64,000 nt of DNA from Nocardia acidivorans NBRC 108247 (GTDB taxonomy: Bacteria > Actinomycetota > Actinomycetes > Mycobacteriales > Mycobacteriaceae), in contig NZ_BDAW01000035.1 in the NCBI RefSeq assembly GCF_001625085.1, forward strand, positions 1-64,000. Direction: 5' to 3'. Shown here piece by piece: positions 8,956-17,056 of this stretch (positions are counted from its first letter, which is position 1; every line of letters begins with the position of its first letter). A model generated the notes under the pieces. The model saw only the letters and a program-made list of their open reading frames with translations, did not search any database and was not told the DNA's origin. The translations under genes were made by a program, and so were the position numbers.

Positions 8956-9846
8956 CTAGGCGTGGTTCAGACCGGGTTCGCCCGAGCGGGTCACCTCGTA
9001 GCCGAGTAGGCGTTCGGCCTCTTCGATACCGCCTTGCAGGTCGCCGACCGCATTCATCTTGGACAGATCGAGCCCGATGGTGACCAGTGTGAGGGCGATA
9101 TCGGAGGACAGTCCGGTGATGATGACGTTCGCACCCATCAGGCCGGAGGCGTCGACGGTCTGCACCAGGTGGTTGGCGACGATCGCATCGATCTCGGGGA
9201 CACCGGTGATATCGATGACCACCACTTTGGCGCGGTTGACCCGGATCGCGCGCAGCAGCTGTTCGGTCAGCTGACGGGCGCGCTGACTGTCCAGGACACC
9301 GATGATCGGCAGGATGAGCAGCTGTTCGCGCACCTGCAGCACGGGGGTGGAGAGTTCGCGAATCGCCTCCTGCTGCTGGCGGATGATGCGCTCGCGCTCC
9401 TCCACGAACGAGACGCCGACGGTATTGGCGATCCGGTTCGCGGCGGGCTCGTAGGCGTCCAGAATCCGGTTCAGCACAGTCACATCGGATTGGTACTTCT
9501 CGAACAGCGAGCGCGCCAGCACATCTCGCAGCAGCAGCACGATCCCGAGCACCTCGTGCGTCTCGACGCCCCGCGGAATAATGCGCTCGGACAGATCGCG
9601 CGCGTAATCCTGAAGCGCCTCAACCGATCCGGTCTCGAGCACCGCAACATAATTGTCGTACACCGAGGTGGCCTCGGAGAACATCTCATCGGGCGTCATC
9701 GCCGTCAGTAACTGGGCGGCGCGAATACGCCGCGCCCACTCCTCGCGCAGCACCGTCCGATTCTCCCGAAGGTGCATCACGAGTTCGGAGAGCAGATCCG
9801 TGCGATTTCTTTCGATTTGTTCGGTCGCTGAGGACACGTCGGACAC
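8956..9846 (-). CDS. RsbR-like STAS-domain regulator
   Basis: A 296-residue protein with an N-terminal helical sensor region (about 1-165) and a C-terminal STAS domain (about 170-285). The sequence IIGVLDSQRARQLTEQLL, then VVVIDITGVPEIDAIVANHL, matches RsbR-type co-antagonists of the SigB stressosome. In Bacillus RsbR two threonines are phosphorylated by RsbT; here the first position is Ser (in LDSQ) and the second is Ala (in EIDAI). No RsbS or RsbT gene is adjacent. A role in the general stress cascade, possibly feeding the SigF-type factor at 27.5 kb, is inference. Confidence 0.85.
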   Translation of the reverse strand: MSDVSSATEQIERNRTDLLSELVMHLRENRTVLREEWARRIRAAQLLTAMTPDEMFSEATSVYDNYVAVLETGSVEALQDYARDLSERIIPRGVETHEVLGIVLLLRDVLARSLFEKYQSDVTVLNRILDAYEPAANRIANTVGVSFVEERERIIRQQQEAIRELSTPVLQVREQLLILPIIGVLDSQRARQLTEQLLRAIRVNRAKVVVIDITGVPEIDAIVANHLVQTVDASGLMGANVIITGLSSDIALTLVTIGLDLSKMNAVGDLQGGIEEAERLLGYEVTRSGEPGLNHA

Positions 9847-10015
9847 CGCGGGCCTTTTCGATTCGGCCCCCGCCGACCCGGTCGGCGGGAGCTGGGCTGA
9901 CGCCGAACGGGGCCGTTTGCTCGACCCCGCCTGGCGGATCGGAATCCTAGCGCCCCGAGCGCCTGAATATCCGCTCAGCCGCGGATGGCCCGTACGGTGC
10001 CGTCGTGTCGCGCGA

Positions 10016-10558
10016 TCAGTTGCGGATGAGCAGCACGATGGCCGCGGAGGCCAGCGCCAGGGTCAGGGCGGCGAGTCCGTAGACCAGGCGGTGGTCGCGG
10101 AGGGCGGGCAGGGAGCGGTCGGCGGCGTAGCGGCCGGGGCCGGTGAGGGTCAGGGCGATCGCGGCGGCGACGAGGAAGAGTTCGTATTCGACGCCCTTGG
10201 GCGCGAAGAAACCGTTGCCCCACTTCACCGCCAGGGCATTGAGGAGGGTGCCGACGAGGGCGGCCCCGGCGAGGGGGGTCAGCAGGCCGAGGGCCATGGC
10301 GAGGCCGCCGAAGGTTTCGGTGAGACCGGCGATGGTGGCCATGGTGCGCCCGGCGGGGTAGCCGCTCATGGTGAAGAAGGCCGCGGTGCCGTCGATGCCG
10401 CCGCCGGAGAACCAGCCGAAGAGTTTCTGGGTGCCGTGCGCGGCCATGGTCAGGCCCAGGGCCAGGCGCAGGATCAGCAGGCCGAGGTCGTAGTGGGTGG
10501 TCGGGGCGGGCGTGGACACGGCCCGGGCGGGTTTCGTCGCGGTCGAAATCGTGGTCAT
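10016..10558 (-). CDS. DoxX-family membrane protein
   Basis: A 180-residue protein with four membrane helices and the DoxX signature LILRLALGLTMAAHGTQKLFGWF near residue 30, followed by GGLAMALGLLTPLAG. DoxX proteins are linked to thiol/redox homeostasis and quinone or aromatic oxidation. It lies 25 bp downstream of the DODA-type dioxygenase gene on the same strand with its own AAAGG ribosome site, so the two probably share one transcript controlled by the divergent MarR regulator. From 9847 to 10015 no gene was seen. Confidence 0.9.
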   Translation of the reverse strand: MTTISTATKPARAVSTPAPTTHYDLGLLILRLALGLTMAAHGTQKLFGWFSGGGIDGTAAFFTMSGYPAGRTMATIAGLTETFGGLAMALGLLTPLAGAALVGTLLNALAVKWGNGFFAPKGVEYELFLVAAAIALTLTGPGRYAADRSLPALRDHRLVYGLAALTLALASAAIVLLIRN

Positions 10559-10583
10559 GAGAACGCCTTTCGTGGAGGGAGGT

Positions 10584-11366
10584 TCAGCCGAGCTGGATGG
10601 AGCGTCGTGCCATGCCGAACCAGAAACCGTCGATCACGGTGCGGACGGTGCCCAGATCGGCTTCGCCCGCGCCGAGGGTGACGAACAGCGGGGCGAAGTG
10701 TTCGGTGCGCGGATGCGCCAGCTGTGCGCCGGGCGCGGTGTGGCGGAAGTTCAGCAGGGTGTCGATATCGTTGGCGGCCAGCGCTTCTCGGCCCCATTCG
10801 TCGAATTCGACGGTGAACGAGTAGGCGTGCTCGTCATCGCCGGTCATGGCGCGCAGATTGTGGGTGAAGAATCCGCTCCCGACGATCAGCACGCCCTGTG
10901 CGCGCAGCGGTGCGAGCTTGCGCCCGACCTCGAGCAGGGCTTGCGGGTCGAGCGTGGGAATGGACAGCTGCAGAATCGGGATGTCCGCGTCGGGATACAT
11001 CTCCTTCAATGGCACGTACGCACCGTGATCCAGTCCGCGATCGGGAAAATCCTGTACGGCGGATCCGGGACCGGACAGTAGCGCCCGCACCTCGGCGGCC
11101 AGGGCCGGTGCGCCCGGCGCGGTGTAAGTGACGTCGTAGTAACGCTTTTCGAACCCGCCGAAGTCGTAGACCAGCGGCACGGTGGTCGTCGCGCCCAGCG
11201 CGATCGGCGCGGTCTCCCAGTGCGCGGACACGATCAGCACCGCTCGCGGCCGGGGCAGCTCCCGCGCCCACGCGGCGAGCTCTCCGGGCCAGTGCGCATG
11301 ATCGGCCAGCGGCGGCGCGCCATGCGACAGATACAGCACCGGCATGGACCCGGTATCGGCAGCCAT
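10584..11366 (-). CDS. DODA-type (LigB-like) extradiol aromatic ring-opening dioxygenase
   Basis: A 260-residue protein of the 4,5-DOPA dioxygenase/YgiD type in the class III extradiol family. Family features are LYLSHGAPP near the start, IVSAHWET, RGLDHGAYVPLKEMYPDADI, and GSGFFTHNLR; the histidines in these blocks are the expected non-haem metal ligands and acid/base residues. Such enzymes cleave catechols using O2. The ATG at 11366 is chosen because AAGGGGAG lies just upstream; an earlier start at 11408 would fall inside the operator. It is the first gene of an operon with doxX, divergent from marR. Confidence 0.9.
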   Translation of the reverse strand: MAADTGSMPVLYLSHGAPPLADHAHWPGELAAWARELPRPRAVLIVSAHWETAPIALGATTTVPLVYDFGGFEKRYYDVTYTAPGAPALAAEVRALLSGPGSAVQDFPDRGLDHGAYVPLKEMYPDADIPILQLSIPTLDPQALLEVGRKLAPLRAQGVLIVGSGFFTHNLRAMTGDDEHAYSFTVEFDEWGREALAANDIDTLLNFRHTAPGAQLAHPRTEHFAPLFVTLGAGEADLGTVRTVIDGFWFGMARRSIQLG

Positions 11367-11401
11367 CGAACTCCCCTTCGCCGAGACGCTCAAAGCCAAG
11401 A

Positions 11402-11452
11402 TGTTCAAATTTGAACAACAATCACGCTAGCAGCTTGTTCAAATTTGAACAA
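11402..11452. promoter_or_regulatory. Twin MarR-type operator palindromes
   Basis: Two copies of GTTCAAATTTGAAC lie between the dioxygenase operon and marR. The left core is 11403-11416 and the right is 11437-11450, with centres 34 bp apart. The right copy extends to a perfect 18-bp palindrome, TTGTTCAAATTTGAACAA (11435-11452). The region is AT-rich against a GC-rich background. The spacing and divergent layout fit autorepression and repression of the operon by the MarR protein. Confidence 0.85.
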
Positions 11453-11460
11453 CAGCGGGC

Positions 11461-11466
11461 TATGCT
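11461..11466 (+). promoter_or_regulatory. Likely -10 element of a leaderless marR transcript
   Basis: TATGCT ends 6 bp before the GTG start at 11473, which would place the transcription start at or next to the start codon. No ribosome site precedes the GTG. The -35 region would overlap the right operator palindrome. Confidence 0.5.
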
Positions 11467-11472
11467 GGACCC

Positions 11473-11928
11473 GTGCGGGACCCTCAATGGCTGAACCACC
11501 GCGAGATGCGGACCTGGCAGAGCTTTCTCGCGGCCGGGGCGCTGGTCGGCCGCGAGATCGAACACCACCTCAAACAGGAGGGCCTCTCGCACACCCAGTA
11601 CGAAGTGCTGGTCCGCCTCTCCGAAGCGGCCGATGGCGCGGTCCGCATGACCGAACTGGCCGATGCCCTCTACACCTCCAAGAGTGGTCTGAACTACCAG
11701 GTCACCCTGCTGGAGAAGGCTGGCCTGGCGCGCCGCGAGAGCTGCCCCACCGATGTGCGCGGCGTGCTCGCGGTCATCACCGATGCGGGCCGCGCCCGCC
11801 TGGCGGAGATCGCGCCGGGTCATGTCGACACCGTGCGCCGCGCGCTCATCGACGCGCTCACCCCGGCGCAGCAGAAGATGGTCGCGGAGGGGCTGGGTGA
11901 GGTGGCGCGCAGACTCGCCGACCGGTGA
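11473..11928 (+). CDS. MarR-family transcriptional regulator
   Basis: A 151-residue winged-helix protein. The DNA-binding part is visible as LSHTQYEVLVRLSEAADGAV, then MTELADALYTSKSGLNYQVTLLEKAGLARRESCPTD with the wing around DVRGVLAVITDAGRA. A dimer-forming helix pair at each end completes the MarR fold. The divergent dioxygenase/DoxX operon and the twin palindromes suggest a repressor that responds to a quinone, catechol or other electrophile; the ligand is inferred only. The single Cys in RRESCPTD sits near the wing and could be a redox sensor, which is untested. Confidence 0.92.
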   Translation: MRDPQWLNHREMRTWQSFLAAGALVGREIEHHLKQEGLSHTQYEVLVRLSEAADGAVRMTELADALYTSKSGLNYQVTLLEKAGLARRESCPTDVRGVLAVITDAGRARLAEIAPGHVDTVRRALIDALTPAQQKMVAEGLGEVARRLADR

Positions 11929-12014
11929 GAACGCGGGGCGTATCCGCGCGGGAGATCGCGTACCGTGCGGTCTGCGAGTGGTACCCGCGCACCACTTTGT
12001 GGTCGAGTATTCGT

Positions 12015-12257
12015 GTGGGAGACGAAAACAAGGCCTCCGCCGGCCCCCGGGACGGGACAGAGACGGGTAGTTGGCGTTTCAGCCCGGGTGGGCGGCTCGA
12101 CGACCTGGGTAACTACCGGTTCGTCTGCCCCGTGCCCGGATGTCCGTGGGTGCATGACGAGAACACCACCCGGGAGAATCCGGGTTGGCGCGAGCGCGTC
12201 GGCGTGGCGATCGACGCGCATCTGGCGGCCGTGCATCCGCACTGGATTGTCGAATAA
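12015..12257 (+). CDS. Small zinc-finger-like hypothetical protein
   Basis: An ~80-residue frame whose C-terminal half reads NYRFVCPVPGCPWVHDENTT and then an amphipathic helix ending AAVHPHWIVE. The C-x5-C spacing followed by two or more histidines suggests a metal-binding finger. The start is uncertain: a GTG at 11925 overlapping the marR stop would give 110 residues, but the sequence around 11990-12010 is AT-richer and promoter-like, so the GTG at 12015 is preferred. No function is known. Confidence 0.45.
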   Translation: MGDENKASAGPRDGTETGSWRFSPGGRLDDLGNYRFVCPVPGCPWVHDENTTRENPGWRERVGVAIDAHLAAVHPHWIVE

Positions 12258-12360
12258 CTCGCCAAAGCGGTTCCGCGCGAACCGAATAGGACAAAACCAC
12301 CTCTGGACAGAGTGTGATGCGAGCGCGACACGGAGTGCGGCACCCCGATACGCTACGGCC

Positions 12361-13176
12361 ATGCCGTACGTAAGTACCGAGGGTGCCCGTATCTTCTACA
12401 CCGATTCCGGTGGTCAGGATCTGCCGACCGTGGTGCTGGGCCACGGCTTCTTCATGGATCTGTCCATGTTCTCCCCGCAGGTCGAGTACCTGGAAGCACG
12501 CGGATTCCGGGTGCTGTGCTGGGATGCGCGCGGGCACGGGGCCACCGTGTCGGACCCCGATCAGCCGTTCACGTACTGGGATTCGGCGCGTGACATTTTC
12601 GCCGTCATGGATGCGGCGGGCGTGCCCCACGCCGTACTGGGAGGTATGTCACAGGGCGGGTACGCGGTGCTGCGCGCCGCACTGCTGGCCCCCGAGCGGA
12701 CCGACGCGCTGCTGCTATTCGACACCGAGGCCGGTGACTCACCCGAGGAGCAGCGTGCGGAGTACCGCGGCCTCTTCGCCGCGTGGACCAATCCCGATGT
12801 TCCCCTGGGCGAGCTGTCCGAGGGTCTGGCCGCGCAGTTGATCGGCGGCACCGTGGTCGATCAGTCGCCGTGGCGCTACAAGTGGGCCGCCAGCGACCGC
12901 ACCGCCATTCGCGGCGCCGCCCGGACGCTCATCGAACGGGAGTCCCTGGTGGACCGACTCGGCGAGATCACCTGCCCCGCACTGGTTCTGCGCGGTGAGC
13001 ACGATGGTTCGAGCACCGCGGAGAAATCCGCGGTGCTGGCCGCCGGACTGCCCGGCGCGGAGGGCGTGGTCACCATTGCCGGGGCCGGGCACGCCGCCAA
13101 CTGGACCTCGCCCGAACCGGTCAACGAGGCGCTCGGCGCATTCCTCACTCGGTCAGTAAGCTCGCCGGCCCGTTGA
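12361..13176 (+). CDS. Alpha/beta-fold hydrolase
   Basis: A 271-residue alpha/beta hydrolase of the epoxide hydrolase/haloperoxidase-like group. The oxyanion motif GHGFFMD is near residue 27, the nucleophile is Ser97 in GGMSQGG, the acid is Asp215 in RGEHDGS, and the base is His244 in GAGHAAN. It is cytoplasmic, with no signal peptide. The substrate is unknown; esterase or C-C hydrolase activity fits the triad. Its last 32 bp overlap the convergent XRE gene. Confidence 0.88.
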   Translation: MPYVSTEGARIFYTDSGGQDLPTVVLGHGFFMDLSMFSPQVEYLEARGFRVLCWDARGHGATVSDPDQPFTYWDSARDIFAVMDAAGVPHAVLGGMSQGGYAVLRAALLAPERTDALLLFDTEAGDSPEEQRAEYRGLFAAWTNPDVPLGELSEGLAAQLIGGTVVDQSPWRYKWAASDRTAIRGAARTLIERESLVDRLGEITCPALVLRGEHDGSSTAEKSAVLAAGLPGAEGVVTIAGAGHAANWTSPEPVNEALGAFLTRSVSSPAR

Positions 13177-13951
13177 ACGGCTGCCGGATGCCGATGAACC
13201 ACTGGAACGGCGCGTCGACACCCGGCACATCGGTGATCCTGACCCGCACGCTGTAGGGCTCGTGCGTGTCGGGATCGCGCAGATGCATGAGTGGCTGATG
13301 TCGTTCGAAATCAACGCGTTCGGCCAGGTACATGGCGCGGAACTCATCGCACGAGCTGAGCTGGGCGAGCAGTTCCATGGCCCATTCGGGATCCTGGTAG
13401 CGGCCCATATGCCAGCGGAACCAGTTCACCGTGAGCCGGGCCTCGTCCTCCCATTCGATCATCACCCGCCGGGATTCGGGCACCAGGAAGAACCACACCA
13501 GGATATTGACCACTTCCAGCAGCCGCGGATATGCGCGATCGTAGGTCTCATTGACCCACAGCACATTCCAGCGCTCGTCGACATAACCCGACAGGTGCGG
13601 CATCAGGTCGTTGGCGGCATCGCGCAGGTCGGCGGTGATGAGCGTGAGCATCTCGGTGACCGGCATCGGATCATGGGTGCGCGGTCCGGGCGTCTTGGGG
13701 GCGGCGAGATTGTGCATATGCTGCCGCTCGGCGGGGGTGAGCTCGAGCGCGCGGGCGATGGCGTCCACGACTTCGGGGCTGGGCGATACCTTTTCACGCT
13801 GTTCGATCTGGGCGATATAGCTGGCGCTGACATCGCAGCGGGCGGCGAGTGCGGGGCGGCTGAGGCCGCGCGGGAAATCCGGTGGTCGCGGGCTGGTGCG
13901 GTGGGTTCGGACGAAGTCGGCAAGATTGGGGGCCAGCAGCTGGTCCGCCAT
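13145..13951 (-). CDS. XRE-family regulator with MmyB-like ligand domain
   Basis: A 268-residue protein. The N-terminal helix-turn-helix (about 5-75) contains LSRPALAARCDVSASYIAQI; the remainder (about 90-265) has the MmyB-like PAS-type domain that may bind a fatty acid or similar ligand, with WNVLWVNETYDRAYP and LTVNWFRWHMGRY visible. The ATG at 13951 is supported by a GGGGGG ribosome site. The gene is monocistronic and convergent with the hydrolase. The palindromes upstream (14064-14105) may be its operators. Targets are unknown. Confidence 0.88.
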   Translation of the reverse strand: MADQLLAPNLADFVRTHRTSPRPPDFPRGLSRPALAARCDVSASYIAQIEQREKVSPSPEVVDAIARALELTPAERQHMHNLAAPKTPGPRTHDPMPVTEMLTLITADLRDAANDLMPHLSGYVDERWNVLWVNETYDRAYPRLLEVVNILVWFFLVPESRRVMIEWEDEARLTVNWFRWHMGRYQDPEWAMELLAQLSSCDEFRAMYLAERVDFERHQPLMHLRDPDTHEPYSVRVRITDVPGVDAPFQWFIGIRQPFNGPASLLTE

Positions 13952-14363
13952 GAATCCCCCCGGCGCGGTGTGGCCAGCATTCACGGCCGGAACGATACCC
14001 GCTGGACGCCCTGTCGTCCGAGTGAGCGTCTGTTCCGGTTCATGAGGATTGCCCCGGAAATTCGGTTCTCGTTCCCCGCCGCGGCGAGAACCTCTGGCCA
14101 GAGGTACCTCTTATCAGGGTGTCCCATACGCCTTTACCGTCTCGACGCCGCGTGTTGTGATTGCGGGCGGCTCCGATCGCAGGTATCGGAGCCGGGCAGG
14201 GCGATGAGCAATTACGCTGTGGTGCAGCATATTTCGAATGCGCCCGGTCTGCGTCGGCACCCTGCGCCCCGCCCAGTGGCGTGCGGGGATCCCGGCGCGA
14301 GGGCTGCGCGAAGGGGGCGCAGTCCTCGCGAACGGGCATACTGCGACCGACCCGGGGGCTGAA
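13952..14363. other. 412-bp intergenic region between divergent genes, with inverted repeats
   Basis: No convincing frame is present. The notable content is the hairpin and perfect palindrome around 14064-14105 (separate entry). It must contain the promoters of the XRE gene and of the DUF6907-like gene. Confidence 0.6.
14064..14105. promoter_or_regulatory. Hairpin plus perfect 16-bp palindrome
   Basis: GGTTCTCG (14064-14071) pairs with CGAGAACC (14085-14092) across 13 bases. It is immediately followed by and overlaps ACCTCTGGCCAGAGGT (14090-14105), a perfect 16-bp palindrome. The position about 140 bp upstream of the XRE start suits an operator; no -10/-35 assignment is made. Confidence 0.5.
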
Positions 14364-14972
14364 ATGACCATTGTCCTACCCTGTCCGGCCTGGTGCGTCG
14401 AGCACGAGGAGCCGGACCCACTCGACCCCTGCGACGGCGGCCGCCATTGCGGTCAGGAGACCTCGGTACTGGTCGGCCCGCAGCCGCATCCGGTGCTGCC
14501 GACCGTCTTCGTGCAGCTCAACGCCCATGACTGTGAGGGTCACCGGCACAGCTGGATCGATCTGGTGGCGCCCACCCGCGCGCATGCCGAACTCTCCATT
14601 CCGCAGGCCCGCCGCACCGCCGAGACCTTGATAGCCATTGCGGATCTCTGGGATTCGCGGGTGGTGCCGGACACGCTGCTGGCGCCGGAGCTGTGCCCGC
14701 CCTGGTGCGCTCAGCACGACGACGTCCGGGATCAGGATCCGCTGGCGGGTCTGTGGCATTACGGCCGCGCGGCCGCCATTCCGGTCGCGGGCCCGCACCG
14801 TTGGAATGCCGAACTGCGAATTCGCCTCTGCGCCAGGGATACCCGCGCCGGTCGTGGCCTGGTCATCGCCCTGATGGTGCAGGATGACGAACCCACCGAA
14901 CTGACCGCGCCCGAGGCGCGGCAGATCGCCGCGGCGCTGCTCAATGCCGGTGACGAGATCCAGCCCGACTGA
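14364..14972 (+). CDS. DUF6907-like protein with internal duplication
   Basis: A 202-residue cytoplasmic protein built of two similar halves. The first begins CPAWCVEHEEPDPLD near residue 7 and the second CPPWCAQHDDVRDQDP near residue 116; each is followed by H/Y-G, a beta-rich stretch and a helix with an E/Q-A-R-x-x-A motif. The C-P-x-W-C-x-x-H element could bind metal. This matches the layout of actinobacterial DUF6907 proteins, whose role is unknown. The ATG at 14364 is chosen as it immediately precedes the first motif. Confidence 0.75.
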   Translation: MTIVLPCPAWCVEHEEPDPLDPCDGGRHCGQETSVLVGPQPHPVLPTVFVQLNAHDCEGHRHSWIDLVAPTRAHAELSIPQARRTAETLIAIADLWDSRVVPDTLLAPELCPPWCAQHDDVRDQDPLAGLWHYGRAAAIPVAGPHRWNAELRIRLCARDTRAGRGLVIALMVQDDEPTELTAPEARQIAAALLNAGDEIQPD

Positions 14973-15036
14973 ACCGGCGGCTACTCCTCCGGTTATCGTC
15001 GAGGTGCTCGTACGGCATTGAGATGGAGGTAGTCAT

Positions 15037-15348
15037 ATGGCTCGGATTCCCGCGGTACCGACGTCGTTGCTCGCGGCAGGCAGTCTGGTCGGCGGCTTCG
15101 CGCTCGCGCAGGCCACCAAGAAGCGCCAACTCGGCGGAGTGGTCTTCGCGGCCGGCACCGCCGCGGCTATTCCGCAGTGGCACAGGACGATCGGCGCCGG
15201 CGGCGCGGCCGCGCTGACCGGATTGTCGATCGGCGCGATGGGCGCCTCGCATCCGCTGGCCAAGAAGATCGGCGCCTGGCCGTCGGTCGCGGTGGTATCG
15301 GGCGCGGTGGCGCTGACCGCCTGGGCGGCGGTGGATCGCCGGGCCTGA
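15037..15348 (+). CDS. Small hydrophobic membrane protein, hypothetical
   Basis: A 103-residue protein with three to four short Ala/Gly-rich hydrophobic stretches separated by KKR, HRT and KK turns. A GGAGG ribosome site lies about 7 bases before the ATG. No family is recognised with certainty. It precedes the GOGAT-like gene by 81 bp and may share its transcript. Confidence 0.7.
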   Translation: MARIPAVPTSLLAAGSLVGGFALAQATKKRQLGGVVFAAGTAAAIPQWHRTIGAGGAAALTGLSIGAMGASHPLAKKIGAWPSVAVVSGAVALTAWAAVDRRA

Positions 15349-15429
15349 CCGGCGGGTGCGTGCGCGGGAACGCGATCGGATCGCTAGGCTGCGAATGTAC
15401 GCTGCGGCCCACTGATCCAAGGACGGCTG

Positions 15430-17028
15430 ATGCTCCGGTTTTTCGTGATCGCGTTCCTGTCCACCGCTGTCCTCGCGGTCGGCGTGGCCGCGGCCATCGG
15501 CTCCTGGGCCTGGTACGCGCTGCTGGTGGTTCTGGTGCTGCTGCTCGTGGTCGGCGTGTACGACATCATCCAGAAGCGGCATTCGATTCTGCGGAACTAT
15601 CCGGTGCTCGGGCATATGCGTTATCTGCTGGAGAGCGTACGCCCGGAATTGCAGCAGTATTTCATCGAGCGCAATTACGACGGCCGTCCCTTCGACCGCG
15701 ATATCCGCACCATGATCTACGAGCGCGCCAAGGGAATTCACGGCGAACTCTCCTTCGGCACCGAACGCGATGTCGAGGAGGTCGGCTACGAGTACCTGGT
15801 GCACTCCATCGCCCCGGTGCCCGAGCCGGACCAGCCGCCGCGCGTGCTGATCGGCGGGCCCGACTGCACACAGCCGTATTCCATGGCGCTGCTGAATGTC
15901 TCGGCCATGAGCTTCGGCGCGCTCTCGGCGAATGCGCTGCGAGCGCTCAATCGCGGTGCGGCACTGGGTGGTTTCGCGCACGACACCGGTGAGGGCGGCC
16001 TGACGCCCTATCACCTCGACGGCGGTGGAGACCTGATCTGGGAGATCGGCTCGGGTTATTTCGGAACCCGTACCGCCGACGGACATTTCGATCCCGACCG
16101 GTTCGCCGAGCAGGTCGCCCATCAGCAGATCAAGGCGGTGTCGATCAAACTGAGTCAGGGCGCCAAGCCGGGTCTTGGCGGCGTGCTGCCCGCCGCGAAG
16201 GTGAGTCCCGAGATCGCGGAGTTCCGCGGTGTTCCGGTGCACGAGAAGTGCGTCAGCCCCGCCGCGCACTCGGCCTTCACCACACCGCGCGAGTTGATCC
16301 GCTTCGTGGCGCGGCTGCGTGAACTCTCCGGCGGCAAACCCATCGGCTTCAAACTCTGCGTCGGCTCCCGGGTCGAGGTGCTGGCGCTGTGCAAGGCCAT
16401 GCACGCCGAACACGTCACCCCCGATTTCATCATTGTCGACGGCGCCGAAGGCGGCACGGCCGCAGCGCCTTTGGAGTACGAGGACCATGTCGGCCTGCCG
16501 CTCACCGACGGTCTGATGATCGTGCACAACGCGCTGGTCGGCGCGGGGCTGCGGGACCGGATCAAGCTCGGTGCCAGCGGTAAGGTGGCGGTCGGCAACG
16601 ATATCGTCAAACGGCTCATCCAGGGCGCGGACTTCACCCTGGCCGCGCGCGCCATGATGATGGCCATCGGCTGTATTCAGGCCCAGCGCTGCCACACCAA
16701 TGAATGCCCGGTGGGGGTGGCCACCCAGGATCCGCGCCGCGCCCGCGCCCTCGATGTCGCGGACAAGACCGAGCGGGTCTACCGCTATCAGCAGGCCACC
16801 ACCGTGCAGGCGACGCAGATCATGGCCTCGCTGGGAGTCTGCGAGATCTCCCAGCTCTCACCGCATCTGCTGCGCAAGCGCATCTCTCCCACCGAACAGC
16901 GTTCCTACGCCGAGCTTTACGAGTGGCTCACCCCGCATCAGTTGATCAACGACACCCCGGATTCCTGGGTGCCGGACTGGGTCGCCGCCGATCCGGACAC
17001 CTTCCGGCCGCGGTTCGCCGCGCGCTGA
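15430..17028 (+). CDS. FMN-binding glutamate synthase-like protein, membrane-anchored
   Basis: A 532-residue protein. Residues about 1-45 form two membrane helices. The rest is the GltB central/FMN-barrel domain: NVSAMSFGALSANALRALNR, HDTGEGGLTPYH, SIKLSQGAKPGLGGVLP, and GAEGGTAAAP. The motif RCHTNECPVGVATQDP, with an upstream Cys in GCIQAQ, keeps the three cysteines that hold the 3Fe-4S cluster in glutamate synthase. The amidotransferase domain is absent, so classical glutamate synthesis from glutamine is unlikely. The reaction is unknown; a membrane-associated flavin oxidoreductase role is inferred. Confidence 0.88.
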   Translation: MLRFFVIAFLSTAVLAVGVAAAIGSWAWYALLVVLVLLLVVGVYDIIQKRHSILRNYPVLGHMRYLLESVRPELQQYFIERNYDGRPFDRDIRTMIYERAKGIHGELSFGTERDVEEVGYEYLVHSIAPVPEPDQPPRVLIGGPDCTQPYSMALLNVSAMSFGALSANALRALNRGAALGGFAHDTGEGGLTPYHLDGGGDLIWEIGSGYFGTRTADGHFDPDRFAEQVAHQQIKAVSIKLSQGAKPGLGGVLPAAKVSPEIAEFRGVPVHEKCVSPAAHSAFTTPRELIRFVARLRELSGGKPIGFKLCVGSRVEVLALCKAMHAEHVTPDFIIVDGAEGGTAAAPLEYEDHVGLPLTDGLMIVHNALVGAGLRDRIKLGASGKVAVGNDIVKRLIQGADFTLAARAMMMAIGCIQAQRCHTNECPVGVATQDPRRARALDVADKTERVYRYQQATTVQATQIMASLGVCEISQLSPHLLRKRISPTEQRSYAELYEWLTPHQLINDTPDSWVPDWVAADPDTFRPRFAAR

Positions 17029-17056
17029 TCGGCTGCGCGGGAAGGGTTCTCGCCGT

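Noticed and set aside
10584..11408. Longer start at 11408 for the DODA-type dioxygenase
   Set aside because: It would translate through the left operator palindrome; the ATG at 11366 has a strong ribosome site and precedes the family's first motif.
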